From assembly GCA_021819725.1 (NCBI GenBank), contig JAKAQR010000006.1, positions 1-64,000 on the forward strand: a stretch of 64,000 nucleotides of DNA, read 5' to 3'. The first letter of the stretch is position 1, and each line of letters starts with the position of its first letter. A model generated the notes under the pieces. That model did not search any database. It was not told the origin of the DNA and was given only the letters and a program-made list of their open reading frames with translations. A program made the translations under genes and the position numbers. The DNA comes from Actinomycetes bacterium (GTDB lineage: Bacteria > Actinomycetota > Acidimicrobiia > Acidimicrobiales > Acidimicrobiaceae). Positions 34,953 through 44,217 of the stretch are shown here, in pieces.

Positions 34953-35037
34953 CTCATGGCCCAAAGGTCGCAGGTTCAAATCCTACCCCCGCCACCAAGG
35001 AAAGTGCAGGCCAGGGCCAGTCTCTAGGGACTGGCCT
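34953..35037 (+). repeat. Direct repeat copy 2: partial tRNA-fMet 3' half plus terminator
   Basis: Positions 34972-35036 are identical to 33392-33456. The similarity extends leftwards to the anticodon loop (GGCTCAT at 34961-34967) with four differences, which break the anticodon stem. There is no 5' half, so this is a tRNA fragment and not a gene. It probably marks an attachment-site junction. Confidence 0.85.
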
Positions 35038-35096
35038 TTCTGCTGGCCCCCAAAGATTCCCAAAGGCAACCCCAAAATATCGCTACGCTTGCTTTC

Positions 35097-35504
35097 GTGT
35101 GTGGATCGAAACGTGAGATCAAGCGAGGCGTCTTGGAGCTGCGGGTCTTCCTCGAGAAGGACCCAGTCACCGGGAAGTACAAGGTGCACTCGAAGACATT
35201 CCACGGCTCGGCACAAGCAGCAGACGAACCACTCCGAGACCTCATCGACCAGCAAGCCCCCCTCCGGCTCAGATGGGATCGGAGCGACCTTCGGTCAGCT
35301 CCCCGAGTGAGGCCATTATTCCGCCTGACTGTCACCGTCGAAGAGGCGGCGGTCGTCCTTGGTATCTCTCGTGCCACCGCCTACGACGCCGTGAACCGTG
35401 GCGAGATTCCCTGCATCCGGATTGGGCGACGCATCCTCGTGCCTGTGGTTGCCCTCAACCGACTCCTGGAGAGCGCCGGACCGGACGAATCGGGCGACAC
35501 TTAA
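35097..35504 (+). CDS. Chimeric ORF: integrase arm-binding remnant fused to excisionase-like HTH
   Basis: 135 residues. The first 45 (KREIKRGVLELRVFLEKDPV, TGKYKVHSKTFHGSAQAADE) resemble the N-terminal arm-type binding domain of actinophage tyrosine integrases. From about residue 71 a separate excisionase/MerR-type helix-turn-helix begins: TVTVEEAAVVLGISRATAYD and CIRIGRRILVPVVALNRLLE. The core-binding and catalytic domains of an integrase are missing, so an internal deletion probably joined the two genes. The HTH alone could be translated from GTG 35307. TACGCT (35084-35089) seven bases before GTG 35097 may be the old integrase promoter. Confidence 0.6.
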   Translation: MCGSKREIKRGVLELRVFLEKDPVTGKYKVHSKTFHGSAQAADEPLRDLIDQQAPLRLRWDRSDLRSAPRVRPLFRLTVTVEEAAVVLGISRATAYDAVNRGEIPCIRIGRRILVPVVALNRLLESAGPDESGDT

Positions 35505-35563
35505 CCTCCCACACCGCCGATCCTTATTGGAGGTTGTACACTAACATCTAACAAGGAGATTCC

Positions 35564-36854
35564 ATGTCTACGGTTCTGAAGCGGCGCTGGAGGAGCGATG
35601 TCGGCGGCACCGGGCTACCTCGCAAGGACAGCCGGTCATGCGAATACGAAGCGTATGTCCCAGATCATCTCATGGGAAGGCGGTTTTTCCTAGAGGGTGA
35701 AGTCGCTGCCGATGTTGCAGATGCCGAGGCGGCGATCGTTCGTCTGAACATCGAAGCGAACGCTCGTGTTGACACTGAGGCGCTCGCTCGAATCCTCCTT
35801 CGTGCCGAAGCCGTGGCCTCATCACGGATTGAAGGACTGGAGGTCGGAGCACGACGTCTGCTCCATGCCGAGGTCGTTCGAGGAATGCACCAGGCGGCAG
35901 CCGACGTCACGGCAGCCGAGGTCCTCAATAACATCGACGCCATGGTATTTGCGGTCGAGAGCATCGATGCCGGGGATCCCATCACCGTGGACATCCTCCT
36001 CGACATGCACCGTCGTCTCCTTGCTGGCACACGACTTGAACAGTACGGAGGTATCGCCAGAGACCAACAAAACTGGATTGGTGGAAGCGCCAACAACCCC
36101 TGCGCTGCCGTCTTCGTCCCCCCCTCCCCCTGAATTCGTCAACGAACTTCTTAAAGACCTGTGCGCCTTCTGCTACACGGACGATCTCCCACCTGTTGCG
36201 CAAGCTGCCATCGCGCATGCCCAGTTTGAGACGATCCACCCGTTCGTGGACGGAAACGGAAGAACAGGTCGAGCCCTGATCCATCTCATCCTTCGACGTC
36301 GGGGACTCGCTCTCCGAACGCTTCCTCCCGTGTCCCTGGTGCTCGCTACGTGGGCGAGGGATTACATCGACGGGTTGACCCTGTTCCGCTACGTCGGATC
36401 ACCAACGTCCCCTGCCGCCATCGACGGGCTCAACACGTGGATTGGGCGCTTCGCAAGTGCTTGCACGAGGTCCGTCGCTGACGCCAGCACGTACGAACGA
36501 CGAGCGGCTGAGCTAGAAGTGGAGTGGCGTGAACGACTGGGATCTGTCCGTGCCAACTCCGGAACGGACGTTCTCCTCCGGGTACTTCCCGGTGCGCCAA
36601 TCCTGACTGCGGACAGTGCCGCAACGCTCCTCGGACGTACCTACAAACCAGCAGCGGCAGCGATCCAACGTCTCGTCGATGCCGGGATTCTCCGACAGGT
36701 GAACATCGGGCGGCGCAACAAGGCATTCGAGGCGCCAGAGGTCATCGCCGCCTTCACTGCACTGGAGCGCCAGCTCGCTAGTCCCGAGGGCGACACTCGC
36801 ACGAGTGAGCCCGTGCGTACTGTGCCTCGACACAGGGGGATCGCAGTAACATGA
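35564..36854 (+). pseudogene. Fic family protein gene split by a +1 frameshift in a C7 tract
   Basis: Frame 1 (35564-36133) encodes the Fic N-terminal domain with the inhibitory motif SSRIEG (S/TxxxEG, class II) and ends [17 protein letters not shown] then stop. The continuation in another frame starts at [13 protein letters not shown] and includes the intact catalytic motif [20 protein letters not shown] and a C-terminal winged helix. Removing one C from the C7 run at 36118-36124 restores the normal family sequence [13 protein letters not shown]. Fic proteins AMPylate targets. Sequencing error, phase variation by homopolymer slippage and true loss of function are all possible. RBS AAGGAG precedes the ATG. 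Confidence 0.85.
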
Positions 36855-36936
36855 GGGTCGAAGCCGTAGCGTTGACTGTCAGCTGGACAACTGGTGTGCT
36901 GCTTCGCGGAGGCTCAGAGCCAAGGCAACTCAACAG

Positions 36937-37860
36937 TCATTGGTGAGTCGTCTGTTCGTGCAACTGATGCCGTGCAGGCTCAAGTTGAAAGGTGCAATGT
37001 TCGACATCAAAATGCCCAGAGAGACACTCCCCAAGTTCATCTAGTATCGTCGCCGCTCCACCACGATCGAAGACGATATCTTCGATCACGACATGCGCAG
37101 AAAGCACCGGATTGCCGCTCGTAATCGTCCAGACATGAAGATCGTGGACCGCCAACACTCCTGGTGTTGACTGGATATGTTCTCGTATCTCAGCCATGTT
37201 GATATCTCTTGGCGTCGCCTCCAAGAGCACATCCACCGTTTCACGCAACAACTTCATCGTTCTCGGCACAATGAGGATTCCGATCAGGAGCGAGGCAAGC
37301 GCGTCGGCTCGTTCAAACCCGGCCGCCGCGATCAAGGCCGCCGCGATCAACACCGCAATCGCTCCAAGCAGGTCAGAGAGGGTCTCGAGAAAGGCCCCCC
37401 GTATATTCAAGCTTTCTCCTTGGCCGGGACGCAGGATCGCCAAACTTATCCCATTGCCAACCAGTGCTACCACACCAAAGATGGTCATGATGCCCGCAGA
37501 TGCCACTTCCGGGTGGATCAGACGCAAGATTGCCTCAACGATAATGAAAATCCCGACTCCAAAGAGTAAGACGGCATTGATCACTGCCGCGAATATTTCC
37601 GCTCGTTGGTAGCCAAAAGTTCGCGCATCATTCGAAGGTCGACGACCAAACCAGATACCGAGGAGTGAGAGACCAATGCCAGCGACATCCGTCGCCACAT
37701 GGCCAGCATCAGCGAGGAGAGCGAGTGAATGGCCCAACAACCCACCGATGACCTCTGCGGCCAGTACCGTCAGGCTGATCCCAAGTACGAACTTGAGTCG
37801 ACCCCGATGACGGCTACCAGCCGTTGCGGTGAAGGCGTGATGGTCGTGTGCTTGTGCCAC
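36937..37860 (-). CDS. Cation diffusion facilitator (CzcD/ZitB-like) metal efflux protein
   Basis: 307 residues with six transmembrane helices. The first metal-site helix has LLADAGHVATDVAGI (HxxxD); the second has FLETLSDLLGAIAV, where Glu replaces the usual His of HxxxD. The His-rich N-terminus is AQAHDHHAF. A cytoplasmic domain with VHDLHVWTITSGNPVLSAHV follows. It exports Zn2+ or a similar divalent cation by proton antiport. GTG start at 37860 without a clear RBS. No metal regulator is adjacent on this strand. Confidence 0.92.
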   Translation of the reverse strand: MAQAHDHHAFTATAGSRHRGRLKFVLGISLTVLAAEVIGGLLGHSLALLADAGHVATDVAGIGLSLLGIWFGRRPSNDARTFGYQRAEIFAAVINAVLLFGVGIFIIVEAILRLIHPEVASAGIMTIFGVVALVGNGISLAILRPGQGESLNIRGAFLETLSDLLGAIAVLIAAALIAAAGFERADALASLLIGILIVPRTMKLLRETVDVLLEATPRDINMAEIREHIQSTPGVLAVHDLHVWTITSGNPVLSAHVVIEDIVFDRGGAATILDELGECLSGHFDVEHCTFQLEPARHQLHEQTTHQ

Positions 37861-38282
37861 TGTTTACAATCCTCGACAGCGGCGACGGGCCGAACAGGAA
37901 TCGGCAGACAGACGCATACCAGCCCCCCAGGATCGGCATCCGAGCATCCGACTTGTTCCCAAGACCACATGCGCTTGGCACGCGCTGGAACTCGTTCCGG
38001 AGACGTCGACCACCTCAACCAGTCTACCGAGATCGCAACATGAAAAGAGCGCGAGCCCAATCGATGGTTGCTCCAGCTGCAGGCTCCAACAGGCATCGCT
38101 GCCCCACTCCGAAGAACCTCTTTGCAGGAGCAGATGTCTTGCTCCGGTTACTCAGCCGTGCCGACCGCCCATCACCACGCAAACACAATCCCACACCACA
38201 GGAGCAGATGGGTATGGCACCCCTCGCGGATGCGTAGCGGAACATGAGACTCCACCTCTAGCGGTAATCATCTGCATTATTT
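37861..38282. other. Intergenic region between the CDF gene and the arsR-led operon
   Basis: About 420 bases between divergent genes. Open frames on both strands have no RBS, domains or recognisable composition. I see no hairpin terminator, tRNA or riboswitch. The last part joins the promoter region of the arsR gene. Confidence 0.5.
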
Positions 38283-38330
38283 CGCAATTTCGCAATTTAT
38301 GATAGTGCTTAGCATTCCTGGCGGTAAGAT
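38283..38330 (+). promoter_or_regulatory. Promoter and tandem CGCAATTT sites of the arsR/Ehr operon
   Basis: CGCAATTT is repeated head to tail (38283-38290, 38291-38298), preceded by another TTT. TAAGAT (38325-38330) ends seven bases before the arsR ATG, with no RBS, predicting a leaderless mRNA. The repeats lie just upstream of the expected -35 region and are candidate binding sites for the ArsR-type protein. Confidence 0.45.
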
Positions 38331-38337
38331 CTCCACC

Positions 38338-38742
38338 ATGGAACGAACATCTCTCGCCCCTTCGACAGCGGGCGCGACGCCTCTCTACGAGCTCAAAGCG
38401 GAGTTTTTCAAGGCGATGGGCCATCCCATCCGCATCAGAGTCTTGGAGCTGCTCTCGGGGGGACCGCTCAGCGTCAGTGATCTCAATGCCCAGATTGGGG
38501 CGAACGCACCCCACCTCTCACAACAGCTCAACGTGCTCAAACGTGCAGGGCTTATCAGCTCTGAGCGGAGCGAAAAATACGTCGTCTATTCACTCGCGTT
38601 CCCAGAGCTCATCGAATTGCTCGCCGTTGCCAGGCGTATTCTGATCGACGTTCTTGCCCAGCGCAGCGATCTCCTGATCGACCTCCAAGCCTCGTACCCA
38701 CTACCAAATCGCCCAAACGTCCTACAACCCCCCAGCGCATAG
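38338..38742 (+). CDS. ArsR family regulator heading the Ehr operon (Rv0081-like)
   Basis: 134 residues. The winged-helix has MGHPIRIRVLELLSGGPLSV and QIGANAPHLSQQLNVLKRAG (recognition helix), then the wing SSERSEKYVVYSLAF. There are no cysteines, so the As/Cd/Zn thiolate sensor sites of classic ArsR proteins are absent. In M. tuberculosis the equivalent gene Rv0081, a hypoxia-network regulator, precedes the same set of genes, which suggests a redox or hypoxia role here; that is inference from gene order. The ORF is open upstream to 38299, but ATG 38338 follows the predicted -10 by 7 bases. Confidence 0.85.
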   Translation: MERTSLAPSTAGATPLYELKAEFFKAMGHPIRIRVLELLSGGPLSVSDLNAQIGANAPHLSQQLNVLKRAGLISSERSEKYVVYSLAFPELIELLAVARRILIDVLAQRSDLLIDLQASYPLPNRPNVLQPPSA

Positions 38743-38749
38743 CTCGCCA

Positions 38750-39232
38750 ATGCTCAAACAACTCCTTCGCACCATCATCCATGCGGGAAGGGTCAGCGAG
38801 ACTGAGCCCCCCTCAGAGCAGACCTCGGAACAGCCAGCTTTCCCTTCTGGCTCCGTGCATCTACGTCATCTCGATGTGGGGTCCTGCAACGGCTGTGAAC
38901 TCGAAATCAACGCCTGCTTCTCGTCGATCTATGACATCGAACAGTACGGTATCTCCATGGCGGCCTCGCCACGTCACTGCGATGGCGTTCTCATCACAGG
39001 AGTCGTCACCAAGAACCTGGTGGGTCCGCTCCATCAAACCATCGCGGCCGTCCCTGCCCCTAAGCGCCTCATCGCCATCGGGGACTGCGCCATCAACGGA
39101 GGTCCCTTCCTTGCTAGCTATGCCGTCGAGGGAAGCCCGGCCGATCTCGTCCCTATCGATCTAAAGGTTCCCGGCTGTCCACCTGATCCAGCTGCGATCG
39201 TCGCAGCATTGCGAGAACTGAGTGGCAGATGA
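38750..39232 (+). CDS. Ehr/hydrogenase-4-like small subunit (NuoB-like, Rv0082-like)
   Basis: 160 residues. The [4Fe-4S] (N2-type) ligands are all present: LDVGSCNGCELEINACF, AIGDCAINGG and KVPGCPPDPAAI. It is the electron-transfer small subunit that would pair with the NuoCD-like protein encoded at the end of the operon. No NuoI/HyfH-type ferredoxin subunit is encoded in the cluster, so electrons must reach this cluster by a different route from complex I. It overlaps the next gene by 4 bases. Confidence 0.9.
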   Translation: MLKQLLRTIIHAGRVSETEPPSEQTSEQPAFPSGSVHLRHLDVGSCNGCELEINACFSSIYDIEQYGISMAASPRHCDGVLITGVVTKNLVGPLHQTIAAVPAPKRLIAIGDCAINGGPFLASYAVEGSPADLVPIDLKVPGCPPDPAAIVAALRELSGR

Positions 39233-41172
39233 CCGACCAAAGACTTCGATCATATCGCTGGTGGCTGGTCGGCTGCTCGGCGATCACCCTCGCGGTGGCA
39301 CTCGCTGGGGGACTCCTCTCCGTCGCAAGCCTCATGGGACACATTTTTGTTCTCAACACGACCGAGTTGCTGCCAATCGCTGGCCTTCATCTCAGGTTAG
39401 GTGTGCTGTCGGCTCTCTTTGATCTGCTCACATCGTTCGTCGCGATCACCGTCGCCGCTTATATGGGCACCTACTTCTCACGGCATCAGGTGCCACGACT
39501 GACCCTGGTACTGATGCCGACCTTCCTCGCCGCGATGTTGTTGGTCCCCATGGCAGCGACCTACTTCGATTTCTGGTTCTTTTGGGAGACGATGGCACTC
39601 ACCTCAGCCGCACTCGTCCTGGCACACTACAGCGACTCCAGCACTCGAGTGGCTGGGCTCTACTATATCGCCTACACCCAAGTTGGCTTCGCCCTGATCC
39701 TGGCCGCGACGGCGACGCTGAGTGTCAACTCCACCTCCGCCTTTTTGGATGGCCCCACCGCACAGCTTTTGCCGCTCTCGAACCTTGTCTTCATCCTCAG
39801 TTTGTTGGGTTTCGCCTCCAAGGCGGGACTCCTCCCGCTGAACTCCTGGCTCCCTCTCGCCCATCCTGCAGCGCCGACTCCGGTCTCGACCTTGATGAGT
39901 GCGAGCATGGTCAATCTCGGCATCTACGGCATCGTCCGCATCGACCTTATCACTCCTGGTCAGAGCTGGTGGGGGATACTGATGATGATCATCGGGCTCG
40001 CATCCGCAACCTATGGAGCACTCCATGCCCTTGTCTCCTCCGACATCAAGCGGCTCCTCGCCTTCTCGACGAGTGAGAACCTCGGTATCATTATCACCGC
40101 ACTGGGGGCCTACGAACTCCTCCGAGCGACGCACTTCGTCGTCCTGGCAGAACTCGCCATAGCGGCCGCGATTCTTCATCTGATCGGACACGCTCTCTTC
40201 AAGTCACTCGCCTTTATCTCCTCCGGGCGACTCATCGACGATGCCGGCACACGCGATATCGACCATATGGGTGCGATGATTCATCGCTCACCACTCGCCA
40301 GTGCTGGTTTTGGCGTTGCCAGTCTCGGTGCCACCGGTCTTCCCCTTGGAGCTGGTTTCATCGGTGAGTGGCTCCTCCTGCAAGCACTCATCCACACGCC
40401 GTCAACCGCACCAATCCTTCTACGTGTGGTCATGCCGATCGCACTCGCCCTCCTCGCTCTGACCGTTGGCTTGAAGGTGGCGGCAATGACCAAGTCATTT
40501 GGCATCGGCGTTCTCTCCAGGCAACGGACACCCCACGTCAACACGGTACAGCGAAGGCGAGTGGCGGTTGTGCTCGACACCATCGTCATCTCCTTGCTCA
40601 TAAGCGCGAACCTCGTCTTTGGGACCCTTCCCAACCTCGTGGACCCGCTCTATCAACGCGTCGCCACGCTACTGCTGCCCCAGGGAGTGCCGACCCACAT
40701 CGGACTCTTTGTGACCCTCGCACCGCTCAGGGGAGGCATCTCCCCCCTTGCGATCCTCGTCGAAGTTGCCTGCTTCACCATCGCCGTGGGCATCCTCGTC
40801 GAAGGTCGGATACGGTCCAATGGGAGGGTGATCGCCGCTGATCTTTGGAACGGGGGTGGAGGAGAGCCTCGTATCCGAATGCAGTACAACTCCACCTCGT
40901 TCGCCCAACCGCTTGAGTCGATCTTCGCGAGTGCCCTTCGACTCCAGGAGCGCACCGCCGCCGATCACGCAGACCCCGATCGTCTCATCGTTGCTACCGT
41001 CAGCTACGAACGCTCACGGGCGGATATCGTCGCCTCAACCCTTCATCGATTCGTGACCCAAAGCATGGGTCAAGCCGCACACCTCATACGTCGCGCGCAC
41101 CCCGGCAACATGCGCCTCTACGTACTCTATGGCGCCATCGGATTCCTGATCATCTTGCTGGTTGCCAGATGA
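39229..41172 (+). CDS. Ehr complex antiporter-like subunit (HyfB/NuoL-like, Rv0083-like)
   Basis: 647 residues, about 16 transmembrane helices. Mrp-antiporter hallmarks are present: the TM5 Glu in FWETMALTSAALV, the TM7 Lys in ASKAGLLPLNSWLPLAHPAA followed by PTPVSTLM, and DIKRLLAFSTSENLGII. These residues form the proton path in complex I, so ion translocation by this complex is plausible. The C-terminal 150 residues include an extra soluble stretch between the last helices. The gene overlaps both neighbours by 4 bases. Confidence 0.9.
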   Translation: MTDQRLRSYRWWLVGCSAITLAVALAGGLLSVASLMGHIFVLNTTELLPIAGLHLRLGVLSALFDLLTSFVAITVAAYMGTYFSRHQVPRLTLVLMPTFLAAMLLVPMAATYFDFWFFWETMALTSAALVLAHYSDSSTRVAGLYYIAYTQVGFALILAATATLSVNSTSAFLDGPTAQLLPLSNLVFILSLLGFASKAGLLPLNSWLPLAHPAAPTPVSTLMSASMVNLGIYGIVRIDLITPGQSWWGILMMIIGLASATYGALHALVSSDIKRLLAFSTSENLGIIITALGAYELLRATHFVVLAELAIAAAILHLIGHALFKSLAFISSGRLIDDAGTRDIDHMGAMIHRSPLASAGFGVASLGATGLPLGAGFIGEWLLLQALIHTPSTAPILLRVVMPIALALLALTVGLKVAAMTKSFGIGVLSRQRTPHVNTVQRRRVAVVLDTIVISLLISANLVFGTLPNLVDPLYQRVATLLLPQGVPTHIGLFVTLAPLRGGISPLAILVEVACFTIAVGILVEGRIRSNGRVIAADLWNGGGGEPRIRMQYNSTSFAQPLESIFASALRLQERTAADHADPDRLIVATVSYERSRADIVASTLHRFVTQSMGQAAHLIRRAHPGNMRLYVLYGAIGFLIILLVAR

Positions 41173-42107
41173 CTGTCCTACTCCAAATCATCCTTTTTCT
41201 CCTGCTGGGTCCCGTCACTATCGGTTTGATCCGCAAGATCCATGCCCTGCTTGAGGGGCGCCGAGGTGCCCCTCTCCTCCAACCGTTCCGACACTTTCAC
41301 CAGCTTTGGGACAAAGAGACGATCGAGCCCGTTGGGGCAAGCGCTATCTTCCGTTTTGCTCCCTATCTCCTCCTTGGGACTAGCCTCACCATCGCGGCGG
41401 TAGGACCCTTCATCGCTACCTCTGACGGCCTTGGCTCATCGTCCGATCTCTTCGTCGTCGTCGGGCTCCTCTTCCTCGGCAATATCGCCACAGCACTCGC
41501 CGGCCTCGACCTGGGTACCTCTTTTGGAGGCATGGGTGCCTCTCGCGAACTCACCGTATCATCCCTGGTCGAACCAACGTTGCTCGTTGCCATTTTCGCG
41601 CTCTCCATCCCGGCTCACAGCAGCTCACTCGATATCATCTGCCGAAGTGCACTCTCCAATCCAGGCCACCTGCTTGCACCCGCGGATCTACTAGCCCTTG
41701 GCGCCTTCATCGTGGTGGTGATCGCAGAGACCAAACGACTCCCTATTGATAACCCAACGACGCACCTTGAACTCACCATGATCCACGAAGCGATGCTGCT
41801 CGAGTACTCCGGTCCTCGCCTCGCAGCCGTGGAATGGGCCTCTGCTATTCGCCTTTCACTCCTGCTCGGGTTAGTCGCTAATCTCTTCTTCCCGATCGGA
41901 ATTGTTGATCGGGTCTCAGACCTCAGCGCACTACTGCTATCGATGACGGTGCTCATCGCCAAGGTATTGGTCCTCGCAGCGCTGATCGCCCTGGCCGAGA
42001 CGGCCCTGGCCAAGATCCGACTCGGCAGGGTTCCCGAGTTACTCTCAGGGTCATTCATCCTTGCCTTCTTGTCGATCATGCTCTCGTTCTTTGTAGGCGG
42101 ACGATGA
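41169..42107 (+). CDS. Ehr complex subunit HyfC/HycD-like (NuoH-like, Rv0084-like)
   Basis: 312 residues, about 8 helices. IRKIHALLEGRRGAPLLQPF at the start and RLPIDNPTTHLELTMIHEAM with LEYSGPRLA are family signatures; the acidic residues THLELTMIHEAMLLE form the entry of the proton path next to the quinone or active site in related enzymes. It links the membrane arm to the small and large subunits. Confidence 0.92.
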   Translation: MTVLLQIILFLLLGPVTIGLIRKIHALLEGRRGAPLLQPFRHFHQLWDKETIEPVGASAIFRFAPYLLLGTSLTIAAVGPFIATSDGLGSSSDLFVVVGLLFLGNIATALAGLDLGTSFGGMGASRELTVSSLVEPTLLVAIFALSIPAHSSSLDIICRSALSNPGHLLAPADLLALGAFIVVVIAETKRLPIDNPTTHLELTMIHEAMLLEYSGPRLAAVEWASAIRLSLLLGLVANLFFPIGIVDRVSDLSALLLSMTVLIAKVLVLAALIALAETALAKIRLGRVPELLSGSFILAFLSIMLSFFVGGR

Positions 42108-42751
42108 GCATTCTGATCGAACTCTGCCCAGCACTGCTCTTGCTGACTGGCATCCTGATCGCCGCCTTTCGAGATCTTCGCGCCCAGGTCTCGATCCTCC
42201 GCGTACAAGGGGTCGTACTCGGCCTGCTGCCAGGGTTACTTGCCATCGAAGCGCACTCCGTCGCACTCGCCATCGCTGGAGTTCTCGAACTTGGAATCCG
42301 GGGCATATTGCTACCAGGGCTGCTGATGCGCACCGTCAAGCGCCTCCCACCAGAAGCTGACCTCGCCAACGTCCGCAACACCACCAGCTCCTTTCTCCTC
42401 TCAGGCATCCTCAGCGTGATCGCCTATCTCGTGTTCCTCCCCCTCACACGTGCAACCCATACCAGCCTTGCCCAATCCAGCTTCATCGGCCTCGCGCTGA
42501 TCTTCTTCGGCATGCAAGTCCTACTCATGCGGCGCAGGGCGGTCGGTCAAATTATTGGCTTCTTGATGATCGACAACGGGATCGATGCCTTCGGGTTCCT
42601 TGCCACCCTCGGGGTTCCCTTCGTGCTCGAGCTCGGCGGCAGTCTCGACCTGGTGTTTGTGATTCTGATCCTCGCGGCACTCACCAATCGCATGGTGATC
42701 AAATTCGAGGGCACCGATGTCGATGACCTTTCGGCATTGAGGGAACAATGA
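42104..42751 (+). CDS. Ehr complex subunit HyfE-like (Rv0085-like)
   Basis: 215 residues, about 7 helices. The C-terminal half GQIIGFLMIDNGIDAFGFLA and DLVFVILILAALTNRM resembles HyfE, whose C-terminus corresponds to NuoK. Acidic residues within membrane helices (for example in LMIDNGID) could take part in ion transfer. The gene overlaps both neighbours by 4 bases. Confidence 0.88.
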   Translation: MSILIELCPALLLLTGILIAAFRDLRAQVSILRVQGVVLGLLPGLLAIEAHSVALAIAGVLELGIRGILLPGLLMRTVKRLPPEADLANVRNTTSSFLLSGILSVIAYLVFLPLTRATHTSLAQSSFIGLALIFFGMQVLLMRRRAVGQIIGFLMIDNGIDAFGFLATLGVPFVLELGGSLDLVFVILILAALTNRMVIKFEGTDVDDLSALREQ

Positions 42752-44214
42752 CCGCAACCATCGCACTCTCTGTCGCTGTGGGGCTCCCTCTTGTCGTACT
42801 AGGGCTCTCCAACCTAGGCCATGTTCACCGGATACCGTGGATCGCCACCCTCGTCGCGGACCTTGGCATCATCGCCATTGGTGCCTTTGTCCTCCTCTTG
42901 CACCCTGACCGCGCGGTAGCGGCGAACAACTTTCGCCTCGGCCCACTGGCTGGCATGATGTTACTCGTGATTGGATCGGTGGCGATGCTTGCCGCTGCCG
43001 CCAGTCGTGCCTATCTCAATCATCAACTCGGCGATGATCCGATGGCCGAACAGAAACGACGACTGTACTGGAACCTCTTCAACCTCTTCACGCTGACCAT
43101 GGTTCTGGCTGTCGTCTCCAACAACCTCGGTATTACCTGGATCGCCGTTGAGGCCACGACCGTCTCCACCACCTTTCTCGTGGGTTTTAAGCGGACTCCC
43201 AAATCCCTCGAAGCCGCATGGAAATACGCCATCATCTGCTCCTTCGGCCTCTCTGTTGCCCTCCTTGGCGTCGTGGTGATCTATTTTGGTGCCACAAAGG
43301 CTGGTCTACCCGGATCACAGGCGTTGCTCATCAGTACCCTGTTGCACCACGCGAAGCAGCTCAATCCTGAGATTATGCGCATCGGAATTGGGCTAGGCAT
43401 CATCGGGTTTGGGGCCAAGGCAGGTTTGGTCCCCTTCCATACCTGGCTACCCGACGCCCATTCCCAGGCTCCCGCCCCAATATCGGCGATGATGTCTGGC
43501 GTGCTCCTCTCGGTTGCAAGTTCGGTAGTACTTCGCATCGCTGAGCTCTCGACAGCGATCGTCGGACCCTCGTACAGTCGACTCCTCCTCCTCACGATTG
43601 GCATCCTCACCATGGGGGTCGCCGCGCTGTTGATCATCGGCCAAACAGAGCTCAAACGCATGCTGGCACAGTCATCGATGGAGCAGATGGGCCTTGTCGC
43701 CATCGCTATCGCTATCAACACCGAACTCGCTATCGCAGCGTTACTGCTCCACATACTGGTTCACGGCATCGCGAAGAGCTCCGCTTTTATCACCGCGGGT
43801 CAGATGGAGGAGGCGACGGGCAAGCATCGAATTGCCGATATTGGTGGAATGCTACGGACCCATCCCTCCGTTGCCCGAGGCTTTATCCTCGCCGTGATCG
43901 CGCTCGTTGCGGTACCACCCTTTGGCCTGTTCTGGAGTGAAGCAGGCATCATCATCGCAACCATTCAGGCAGGCTACCTACTTCCTGCCATCGTTATCGT
44001 GCTCCTACTGCTTCTCGCCTCCGTCGGTCTCGCACGAGCAGGTCTCTCCTTGACCCTCGCTGAGCCTCTCCACCCCATCAGTACCGCAAGGTCGGTTGGG
44101 TCATCACTGCCTATTCTCCTCGCCACCTCCGCCGCGGTGCTCGTGGGCCTGCTTGGCACGCCGACCACGCAGGTCATCACCCATGTCGCCTCCATCGTTG
44201 TCCAGCGGGTCTGA
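42748..44214 (+). CDS. Ehr complex antiporter-like subunit HyfF-like (NuoN/L-like, Rv0086-like)
   Basis: 488 residues, about 14 helices. TM5 Glu in ITWIAVEATTVSTTFLV, TM7 Lys in FGAKAGLVPFHTWLPDAHSQ followed by APAPISAMM, and ELKRMLAQSSMEQMGLVAIA are conserved. With HyfB-like it gives the complex two antiporter-like modules. A 3-base gap separates its stop from the next start. Confidence 0.92.
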   Translation: MTATIALSVAVGLPLVVLGLSNLGHVHRIPWIATLVADLGIIAIGAFVLLLHPDRAVAANNFRLGPLAGMMLLVIGSVAMLAAAASRAYLNHQLGDDPMAEQKRRLYWNLFNLFTLTMVLAVVSNNLGITWIAVEATTVSTTFLVGFKRTPKSLEAAWKYAIICSFGLSVALLGVVVIYFGATKAGLPGSQALLISTLLHHAKQLNPEIMRIGIGLGIIGFGAKAGLVPFHTWLPDAHSQAPAPISAMMSGVLLSVASSVVLRIAELSTAIVGPSYSRLLLLTIGILTMGVAALLIIGQTELKRMLAQSSMEQMGLVAIAIAINTELAIAALLLHILVHGIAKSSAFITAGQMEEATGKHRIADIGGMLRTHPSVARGFILAVIALVAVPPFGLFWSEAGIIIATIQAGYLLPAIVIVLLLLLASVGLARAGLSLTLAEPLHPISTARSVGSSLPILLATSAAVLVGLLGTPTTQVITHVASIVVQRV

Positions 44215-44217
44215 ATC

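Noticed and set aside
34953..35015. Second tRNA-Met gene
   Set aside because: Only the 3' half is present and four substitutions break the anticodon stem; it is an att-type fragment.
37861..38282. Hidden metal regulator or small gene between the CDF gene and arsR
   Set aside because: All open frames lack RBS and recognisable motifs on both strands.
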